DNA from: Anaerolineae bacterium | Lineage (GTDB): Bacteria > Chloroflexota > Anaerolineae > Aggregatilineales > Phototrophicaceae | Direction of reading: 5' to 3' | Length of the DNA: 12,333 nucleotides | Assembly (NCBI GenBank): GCA_025454675.1 | Contig: JALONZ010000014.1 | Span: 1 to 12,333, forward strand | In this document: one piece after another, positions 7,717-12,333 of the stretch | Layout of the letters: every line of letters starts with the position of its first letter | Numbering within the stretch: the first letter of the stretch is position 1 | Notes under the pieces: generated by a model | Seen by the model: the letters and a program-made list of their open reading frames with translations, nothing else | Databases searched by the model: none | Told to the model about the DNA's origin: nothing | Translations under genes and position numbers: made by a program

Positions 7717-9080
7717 CCGCGTTTGTGAACCGTCATCGGCAACCCGCCTTGCGGGTTGAGGGTGATGGATGCGAATGGTTTGACCCTATGACCCGCCTTG
7801 AGGCGCAACCGATAGCGACTCGCAATCGTGGCGAGGATGAGATGCGCCTCTAACATGGCGAAAGATTGCCCAATACACACCCGTTGACCACCGCCAAAGG
7901 GGATATATGCCCATTTATCAATTTTATCGGCGTTGGCTTCGCTAAAACGGTCGGGATTAAATTCGAGCGGATTTTCCCAAATGGTTGGGTTGCGATGGAT
8001 AAAATACGACATAATTTGAATGATGCTCCCCGCAGGTACATCATACCCGCCGATTTTGAGGTCTATGATTGCCTCACGGGAGAATGTCCATGCGGGTGGA
8101 TATAAACGCAACGCCTCTTTGATGACCTGTTCCGTATATTTCAATTTGGGCAAATCGGCGAGGGTGGGTATTCTGCCACCTAAAACCGCATCGAGTTCGG
8201 TGTGCATCCGTTTTTCGATGTCGGGATGCTCGGATAATAAATAAAACGTCCAATTGAGTGTATTGGCTGTTGTTTCATGCCCTGCCAGATAGAGTGTGAC
8301 CACCTCATCACGGATTTCTTGGTCGGTCATACGCTCGCCATTTTCGCCTTCTGTGAGCAGGAGCATAGACAGCAAATCGCCTGTATCATGCAAATCGGCA
8401 CGGCGTTCTTGGATGATGCCATAGACAATTTCATTCAAATCATCTTCAGCCTGTTTAATTTGTTTTCTGGCACGGGTCGGCAACCACATCGGCAATACTT
8501 CATCTTCGCTGAATGATTTTTGCATCACATCCACCGCATGACCTACACGCTTACTATCTTCTTCATTGGTGGTGGTGAACAGCGTATAGGCGATGATGTT
8601 CATGGTCAGGTTCATCATATCCGCCGCGATATTTCGCATTTCACCATCTGCCCATGTATTGGCTAAATTATCGGCATAGCGCACCATCGTATCGGCATAG
8701 GCGCTCACCCGTTGGGTATGAAACGCGGGTGACATCAATTTGCGCTGGCGTTTCCAAAACTCGCCCTCGCTGGTGAGGAGACCCGTCCCCAAGAAGCGTG
8801 CGAGTCCGGTTTTTGGATTGGTGTAATCATCATCTTTACGCAGATTTTTGGCGTTGGTGATGAGGATTTCGCGCAAGTCATCGGGTTTGGTGAAGAAAAA
8901 TGTGACGGGGCGGTTGGGGATATTCACATAAAATGTGTCGCCGTACATGCTGAATAATTGCTTGAGTGGGGGCAATATCCCCCGAAAAAATCCGAGTGCG
9001 ATGCGAAATGTTTTGAGGCGTTGCTTTCTGCCATCTAAGCCGTGTGGCAGATGATACTTATCTGAGGTTATGCTGGTCAT
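7713..9080 (-). CDS. Cytochrome P450 (distal gene of the operon)
   Basis: Haem-thiolate monooxygenase of 455 residues, soluble, with no membrane anchor. The oxygen-activating I-helix is AGHETT at 266-271, the K-helix ExxR is E322-R325 (EALRLYP), a PERF-like NPDRF follows, and the haem-ligand loop is FGGGQRVCIG with Cys 402. The sequence type is E-class, like bacterial relatives of CYP4/CYP102 that hydroxylate fatty acids or other lipids; the substrate is not deducible. It is clearly paralogous to the P450 at 9890-11254, for example GLLTSEGEFWKRQRKLM against GLLSNDGDFWKSQRKLI. The ATG at 9080 is chosen because AAGGA (9092-9088) lies seven bases before it; an ATG at 9104 has no such site. It follows the lysoplasmalogenase gene by 65 bases with no convincing promoter between. 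No ferredoxin or reductase gene is near. Confidence 0.94.
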   Translation of the reverse strand: MTSITSDKYHLPHGLDGRKQRLKTFRIALGFFRGILPPLKQLFSMYGDTFYVNIPNRPVTFFFTKPDDLREILITNAKNLRKDDDYTNPKTGLARFLGTGLLTSEGEFWKRQRKLMSPAFHTQRVSAYADTMVRYADNLANTWADGEMRNIAADMMNLTMNIIAYTLFTTTNEEDSKRVGHAVDVMQKSFSEDEVLPMWLPTRARKQIKQAEDDLNEIVYGIIQERRADLHDTGDLLSMLLLTEGENGERMTDQEIRDEVVTLYLAGHETTANTLNWTFYLLSEHPDIEKRMHTELDAVLGGRIPTLADLPKLKYTEQVIKEALRLYPPAWTFSREAIIDLKIGGYDVPAGSIIQIMSYFIHRNPTIWENPLEFNPDRFSEANADKIDKWAYIPFGGGQRVCIGQSFAMLEAHLILATIASRYRLRLKAGHRVKPFASITLNPQGGLPMTVHKRG

Positions 9081-9145
9081 ATATTCATCCTTTTTCACGA
9101 ACATTAATCATCATAACCCCGTTTTCACTCAATAGGTGTTACACA

Positions 9146-9829
9146 TTAGGCAAATCCTAATGCAAGCGGAATTGCATATACAATCAACATTTGCGCGGGT
9201 CCATAGGTCAGCCAAACCACATCGCCAATGCCCTTAAAATGGACACCATTAAACAATTGGGCGGCTAAAATCAGGTCGCTGATGAGGAATAACACCGCGC
9301 CAATCGCCATGAGGATGAACGCGCTATCGGCTAATGCAACACCGCCCGCAAATCCTGCCGTACTCGCCAATAATAAGGCATAGGGCAAGGCGGCATAATG
9401 CAACACACTCACTTCTTTCGCCGTCCGATACACCACCGCATACCATAGGGCAACCGCTACAATGAGCATGAGTATCCATGCAATCAGATTCGTTTGATTC
9501 ATCCCTAAAATGCCGATGATATAAAAAATATGCCCAAGCCCGAAGGCACTCATCCCGCCCAAGACGGATTTATCGCCTTTGATGAGCAAGCCTGCCATGA
9601 ATAGGTCGCCCAAAAAGCCGAATGTCATGCCGAGCGCGGTGAATAAGGCTAAATTCCCACCATGCGAGAGTGACCAAATCCAACCCGCGCTGACCAACAT
9701 CGCAGACGATAACATGCGGTTGGGTGTGGGGATTTTATGCGTTTGGGCGGTGTTATATGCCCCAAAAATCCAGCCACCGAAGAGTAAAATTGCCCAGAGG
9801 ATTAATAGCAGTATCATCAAAATGTTCAT
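9146..9829 (-). CDS. YhhN/TMEM86-family membrane protein, probable lysoplasmalogenase
   Basis: A 227-residue integral membrane protein with seven or eight hydrophobic helices. Family landmarks are GFLGDLFM, SAFGLGHIFYI, GAVLFLISDLILA and the final VWLTYGPAQMLIVYA. Members of this family, including human TMEM86B and characterised bacterial proteins, cleave the vinyl-ether bond of lysoplasmalogens to give a fatty aldehyde and a glycerophospho-headgroup. The Asp of GDLF and of ISDL are the conserved acidic residues expected at the active site. The ATG at 9829 is chosen for the AAGGTAGG stretch upstream; a TTG at 9856 has less support. The gene sits between two P450 genes on the same strand, with 60 bases to the upstream one and 65 to the downstream one. 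Lipid-derived aldehydes released here could be further oxidised by its neighbours, but this is inference. Confidence 0.88.
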   Translation of the reverse strand: MNILMILLLILWAILLFGGWIFGAYNTAQTHKIPTPNRMLSSAMLVSAGWIWSLSHGGNLALFTALGMTFGFLGDLFMAGLLIKGDKSVLGGMSAFGLGHIFYIIGILGMNQTNLIAWILMLIVAVALWYAVVYRTAKEVSVLHYAALPYALLLASTAGFAGGVALADSAFILMAIGAVLFLISDLILAAQLFNGVHFKGIGDVVWLTYGPAQMLIVYAIPLALGFA

Positions 9830-9865
9830 TTTTTCGCCTACCTTGTATGAAATCAATTTGATGCC

Positions 9866-9894
9866 ATTATAACCCTCTGAGATACAAAATTAAA
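9866..9894 (-). promoter_or_regulatory. Candidate internal promoter before the lysoplasmalogenase gene
   Basis: On the - strand a perfect TATAAT (9871-9866) has TTTAAT 17 bases upstream as a poor -35. The spacer contains a copy of the repeated box found at the operon's main control region. An alternative reading is a leader, since GAGGG (9877-9873) precedes a four-codon ATG GCA TCA AAT TGA mini-ORF (9867-9853). The two readings exclude each other because the -10 overlaps that ATG. Confidence 0.3.
9873..9889. repeat. Repeated regulatory box, copy 1
   Basis: CCCTCTGAGATACAAAA on the + strand matches the copy at 11263-11279 at 16 of 17 positions. It contains GATACA, the half-site of the operator palindrome at 11281-11301. 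It lies exactly between the stop of the upstream P450 and the start region of the lysoplasmalogenase gene. A degenerate opposing TGTATG is at 9844-9849. Confidence 0.6.
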
Positions 9895-11254
9895 CCGATT
9901 GCCGCGCGACCAACCGCATGTGAATCCCATATTTGGGGCGCATGGTGACGAGGGGTTCAGGTTCAATCTGTTGATTCGGGATGAGTTCTAATTGATAATG
10001 TTGGGCGATGGTTGCCACCGCAATTTGCAATTCCATCATGGCGAAGCTATTGCCGATGCACACCCGCGGACCCCCGCCGAAGGGTAAATAAGCATATTTG
10101 CTGATGGATTTACGATTTTCTTCGTTGAATCGTTCTGGGTCGAATTGGTCTGGATTCGGATAATGACGTGCGTCACGATGCAATACATACGGCGACATGA
10201 GGATTAAATTGCCTGTTTTAATGTCATAATCACCAATGCGGGTATCTTGTGCGGCAAAGCGCACAAATAACCACCCAACAGGATATAAACGTAAGGTCTC
10301 ATCTATCACCATGTTGAGATAGGGCAGTTTTTTCAGGTCATCGAGGGTGATGGTGCGTTTGCCCAATGTGGCATCAATTTCATCATGGAGGCGTTGTTGC
10401 ACCTGCGGATTTTTTGCCAGTAGGTAAAATAACCATGATAATGTGAGCGCGGTTGTTTCGTGACCTGCCACAAATAGAGTGATGACTTCATCGCGTAATT
10501 GTTGTTTGCTCATGCCGTTGCCGTGTTCATCTTGGGCTTGCATGAGCATAGATAGCAAATCGCCATGTTCAAAATCGCCCGATTTTTGGCGCGTTTCGAT
10601 GATGTCGTAAATGATTTTATCCACCACACGATTTAGCCGTTTGATTTTCATATTTTGTAGGGTCGGCATCCAATGGGGTAATTTCATGGGGCTTTTGAGG
10701 ATTTTCACACTTTCATGTTGCATCCCTGTGATGGCATCAGCCAAATCATCATAATAATCCACTTCGACATTGAATAGGCTTTTGGTGGCAATATTGAGGG
10801 TGAGTTGCATCATATCATGCTCAATTTCACGCACATCACCCGCACGCCATTGATTCAGCAATTGTTGGGTGTAATGCACCATCGTATCGGCATAATTGCG
10901 GATGTACTGGGCATGAAATGAGGGTTGAATCAGTTTGCGCTGACTTTTCCAAAAATCGCCATCATTGCTCAAAAGCCCCGCCCCCAAAAAGTGACCCAAC
11001 CCAGAATGGCGTGCCTCTTTATGGATGGGTGCTTTGCGGAAAGTCTCCCAATTTTGCAAAACATCACGAATTGTATCGGGGTGATTGAAAACAAAAATGC
11101 GTTGATTTGCAATCGTGAATGTATACGCATCCCCATATTGGCGGGTGCTATCCAATAAAAATTGGGCAAAATCTTCGTTAATGGCTTTGAGCGGACCGAA
11201 AAATGGTGCGGCTTTTAGGTTAGGTGGTAAGGTGCGTTCTGCTTGCATACTCAT
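9890..11254 (-). CDS. Cytochrome P450 (first gene of the operon)
   Basis: Haem-thiolate monooxygenase of 454 residues, soluble. The I-helix is AGHETT at 263-268, the K-helix ExxR is E319-R322 (ETLRLYP), DPERF is the PERF-like motif, and the haem loop is FGGGPRVCIG with Cys 399. It is paralogous to the P450 at 7713-9080 over its full length. The two differ at several places near the I-helix and after the ExxR helix (VGWLFVRFAAQ against PAWTFSREAII), suggesting related but distinct substrates. The ATG at 11254 is chosen because GAGAGGG (11269-11263) is eight bases upstream. The longer GTG-started frame would begin inside the operator palindrome. It is the first gene behind the divergent control region shared with a TetR-type regulator, which makes it the most likely direct target of that regulator. 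No redox partner is encoded nearby. Confidence 0.94.
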   Translation of the reverse strand: MSMQAERTLPPNLKAAPFFGPLKAINEDFAQFLLDSTRQYGDAYTFTIANQRIFVFNHPDTIRDVLQNWETFRKAPIHKEARHSGLGHFLGAGLLSNDGDFWKSQRKLIQPSFHAQYIRNYADTMVHYTQQLLNQWRAGDVREIEHDMMQLTLNIATKSLFNVEVDYYDDLADAITGMQHESVKILKSPMKLPHWMPTLQNMKIKRLNRVVDKIIYDIIETRQKSGDFEHGDLLSMLMQAQDEHGNGMSKQQLRDEVITLFVAGHETTALTLSWLFYLLAKNPQVQQRLHDEIDATLGKRTITLDDLKKLPYLNMVIDETLRLYPVGWLFVRFAAQDTRIGDYDIKTGNLILMSPYVLHRDARHYPNPDQFDPERFNEENRKSISKYAYLPFGGGPRVCIGNSFAMMELQIAVATIAQHYQLELIPNQQIEPEPLVTMRPKYGIHMRLVARQSV

Positions 11255-11262
11255 GTCAATAT

Positions 11263-11279
11263 CCCTCTCAGATACAAAA
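11263..11279. repeat. Repeated regulatory box, copy 2, overlapping the P450 ribosome site
   Basis: CCCTCTCAGATACAAAA on the + strand is nearly identical to 9873-9889. On the - strand it ends in GAGAGGG, the Shine-Dalgarno of the first P450. Its GATACA (11271-11276) is a third half-site next to the palindrome, in direct orientation and 13 bases from the GATACA at 11284-11289. Confidence 0.6.
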
Positions 11280-11280
11280 A

Positions 11281-11301
11281 TATGATACACTTTGTATCAT
11301 A
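11281..11301. promoter_or_regulatory. Palindromic operator, probable TetR-family binding site
   Basis: A perfect inverted repeat with arms TATGATACA (11281-11289) and TGTATCATA (11293-11301) around a CTT spacer. Size and symmetry suit a TetR-type dimer. It lies between the P450 operon and the divergent regulator, and its right arm contains the candidate -10 of the operon promoter, so binding there would block transcription of the operon. It ends 17 bases before the -35 of the regulator's promoter, where binding might autoregulate. Confidence 0.75.
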
Positions 11302-11325
11302 AAGTGGTTTTTGATGATTTGACCA
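11296..11325 (-). promoter_or_regulatory. Candidate promoter of the P450-lysoplasmalogenase-P450 operon
   Basis: On the - strand, TGGTCA (11325-11320) and TATGAT (11301-11296) are 18 bases apart; they match consensus at four and five of six positions. The -10 is part of the operator palindrome. The start would be near 11289, giving a leader of about 35 bases that includes the GAGAGGG ribosome site. Confidence 0.5.
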
Positions 11326-11347
11326 ACCAATTTTGTTAGCCTATAAC
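11319..11347 (+). promoter_or_regulatory. Promoter of the TetR-type regulator
   Basis: TTGACC (11319-11324) and TATAAC (11342-11347) are separated by exactly 17 bases, each one base off the sigma-70 consensus. This is the best promoter match in the window. Its -35 shares bases with the -35 of the opposing operon promoter. Confidence 0.65.
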
Positions 11348-11371
11348 ATAAGTAACAGGTGTTTCATATTT

Positions 11372-11989
11372 ATGCGTACCCCAGAAGAAGATTTGCGCGT
11401 CAAACGGACAGAAAAAGCCTTACGCAACGCCCTGATGAGTTTAGTCGGCAAAAAAGGCTATGATGCCATCACGATTCAAGATATTGTGGATGAGGCAGAA
11501 ACATCGCGGGTGACATTTTATCGGCATTATCGGGATAAAAATGAATTGCTGAATGCGTGCCTCGATACGATTTATGATGAATTGATACAATGCCTAGAAC
11601 CGTGTTCATTGGTGAATTTGAACCCCGAAAAACCGCCCATCCTGATTTTATACAAATATCTGGAGCAAAATTTAGACTTGTATCGCGCCATTTTGAATAG
11701 TCAGGGGAGTGCGGCGATTCATAAACGCATCCGCGATTATTTGGCGCAAGCGGTGTATCACGAAATTGTCGAAGAATTGACCATGCGCCAACTATTGAAC
11801 AAAACGCCGATTCCGATTCAATTGGTATCGTTGCAAGTGGCGGTTGGGGAACTCGGTTTGGTGTTGTGGTGGATGGATAACCCAACCGCATATTCAGCGG
11901 AATATATGGCGCAGGTATCGCATCGGATGAACTTTTGGGGGGTGCTGGAAGGGTTGGGAATCCGTCAGACTCCCACACCCTTAGCATAA
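11372..11989 (+). CDS. TetR/AcrR-family transcriptional regulator
   Basis: A 205-residue repressor-type protein. The N-terminal helix KRTEKALRNALMSLVGKKGY leads to the helix-turn-helix ITIQDIVDEAETSRVTFYRHY (about 33-53) and the usual RDKNELL. The C-terminal ligand/dimer domain (about 65-205) is helical and of the TetR_C_7/DhaS-like sort by general look, with WW at the end of a helix near 169-170; no ligand can be named. The ATG at 11372 is used because AGGTG (11357-11361) precedes it and the promoter at 11319-11347 would start transcription just upstream; an in-frame TTG at 11333 lies inside that promoter. It is divergent from the P450 operon across a shared operator, so it probably represses that operon and perhaps itself, and releases DNA on binding a lipid-like or hydrophobic inducer. 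The inducer is inference. Confidence 0.92.
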   Translation: MRTPEEDLRVKRTEKALRNALMSLVGKKGYDAITIQDIVDEAETSRVTFYRHYRDKNELLNACLDTIYDELIQCLEPCSLVNLNPEKPPILILYKYLEQNLDLYRAILNSQGSAAIHKRIRDYLAQAVYHEIVEELTMRQLLNKTPIPIQLVSLQVAVGELGLVLWWMDNPTAYSAEYMAQVSHRMNFWGVLEGLGIRQTPTPLA

Positions 11990-12019
11990 ATCTGATTGCC
12001 AGTTACACTATTTTCTTCA

Positions 12020-12039
12020 CCAGAGGCTCAAGCCTCTGG
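12020..12039. repeat. REP-like palindrome 1
   Basis: CCAGAGGCT and AGCCTCTGG form a perfect nine-base inverted repeat around CA. It is followed at once by CTAG (12040-12043). No T tract follows, so it is not a clear terminator for the regulator gene, although it could slow the polymerase. Confidence 0.6.
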
Positions 12040-12054
12040 CTAGTTGCTCTGTAA

Positions 12055-12074
12055 AAGCACCCTGAAGGGTGCTT
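12055..12074. repeat. REP-like palindrome 2
   Basis: AAGCACCCT and AGGGTGCTT form a perfect nine-base inverted repeat around GA. It is followed after two bases by CTAG (12077-12080). It shares the CT-NN-AG centre with the other palindromes of the cluster. Confidence 0.6.
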
Positions 12075-12090
12075 CCCTAGCCCATTAGAC

Positions 12091-12122
12091 GGGTAAAATG
12101 GTCTTAAAAACCAAAATTACCC
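12091..12122. repeat. Interrupted inverted repeat, AT-rich
   Basis: GGGTAA (12091-12096) pairs with TTACCC (12117-12122) and TGGT (12099-12102) with ACCA (12110-12113), with an AA/AAA internal loop and a seven-base loop. It differs in composition from the four compact palindromes around it. Confidence 0.45.
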
Positions 12123-12139
12123 TTCAAAATTGGCAGGAT

Positions 12140-12157
12140 AGCCTGCTTTAGCAGGCT
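12140..12157. repeat. REP-like palindrome 3
   Basis: AGCCTGCT and AGCAGGCT form a perfect eight-base inverted repeat around TT. A GGCAGGAT just upstream partly repeats the right arm. Confidence 0.6.
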
Positions 12158-12169
12158 TCGAGGATACTA

Positions 12170-12191
12170 GGCGGGTGCTTTAGCACCTGCC
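12170..12191. repeat. REP-like palindrome 4
   Basis: GGCGGGTGCT and AGCACCTGCC form a ten-base inverted repeat with one G-T mismatch around TT. It is preceded by CTA that together with its first G makes CTAG (12167-12170). The region 11990-12227 holds these palindromes and no open frame that I can support. Confidence 0.6.
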
Positions 12192-12227
12192 GTAAAGCCA
12201 ATAAACGAGCTATCAATCAACGTATCG

Positions 12228-12333
12228 TTATTTGAGTGTGATGCTACATTCCGCCGTGAATCTATCGGCACGCGCCACCAGTTTAACCGTACCTGCGGTT
12301 TGGCGTGACCGCACATACACCGCGCCTTGCCCA
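12228..12333 (-). CDS. C-terminal end of a gene, possibly a GH2-type beta-galactosidase
   Basis: On the - strand 34 codons are open from the right edge to TAA at 12230-12228. The peptide begins GQGAVYVRSRQTAGTVKLVA and continues RADRFTAECSITLK. The pattern of a VRS strand, a TAGTVKL strand and an ARADxF-SITL strand matches the last beta-sandwich (Ig-like) domain at the end of many bacterial GH2 glycosidases, where G-A-VRS-AGTV-L-A-A-GL recurs. The catalytic domain lies outside the window, so the enzyme call is tentative; other Ig-like-domain proteins would look the same over so short a stretch. Coding status is supported by codon pattern and strand-like alternation only. Confidence 0.5.
   Translation of the reverse strand, partial: GQGAVYVRSRQTAGTVKLVARADRFTAECSITLK

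Noticed and set aside
9081..9145. Own promoter or operator copy before the distal P450
   Set aside because: No GATACA/TGTATC half-site and no well-spaced -35/-10 pair were found. The gap is short and fits read-through from the lysoplasmalogenase gene.
11469..11987. 172-codon open frame antisense to the TetR-type regulator
   Set aside because: The + strand frame has a clear helix-turn-helix, promoter and ribosome site. The antisense peptide shows no family features.
12020..12191. CRISPR-like array
   Set aside because: The repeats are different palindromes and not copies of one direct repeat. Spacing is irregular and no cas gene is present.

Overview
The window reads as a piece of a mesophilic bacterial chromosome of moderate G+C with AT-rich gaps between genes. 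No rRNA or tRNA is present, so taxonomy is inferred only from the look of the proteins: a PotD-type lipoprotein with a short TPTPTP linker, bacterial E-class P450s that resemble each other, a YhhN lysoplasmalogenase and single-domain response regulators. These fit Chloroflexota (Anaerolineae-like) best, but this is a tentative placement.

Left part (1-4126): the 3' end of a conserved membrane protein on the + strand (1-755) meets a convergent glycosyltransferase (825-2414, -) at a long stem-loop (772-807). Upstream of the glycosyltransferase on the same strand lies an FGGY-family sugar kinase (2585-4126, -), separated by a 170-base AT-rich gap that may hold a separate promoter.

Middle (4127-7716, +): divergent from the kinase is a sensory cassette. 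It encodes a polyamine-binding-type lipoprotein (4222-5310), a membrane histidine kinase with a long, apparently helical extracytoplasmic sensor region (5312-7225), and a CheY-like response regulator with no output domain (7315-7716). No ABC permease or ATPase is present, so the binding protein most likely serves as the ligand-sensing partner of the kinase (TorT/TorS-like logic) rather than as a transport component. The kinase lacks a receiver and the regulator lacks an effector domain, so the output must lie elsewhere.

Right part (7713-11989): three genes on the - strand, P450 (9890-11254), YhhN lysoplasmalogenase (9146-9829) and a second, paralogous P450 (7713-9080), form a probable operon. 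A divergent TetR/AcrR regulator (11372-11989, +) faces it across a compact control region with a perfect 9-3-9 palindrome (11281-11301) and back-to-back promoters whose -35 elements overlap. A 17-base piece of the control region recurs (16/17 identical) in front of the lysoplasmalogenase. A lipid or fatty-aldehyde oxidation pathway under TetR control is the natural reading, but it is inference.

Right edge (11990-12333): a non-coding stretch carries four compact palindromes that look like REP/BIME-type repeats, followed by the last 34 codons of a - strand gene that resembles the C-terminal beta-sandwich of a GH2-type glycosidase.
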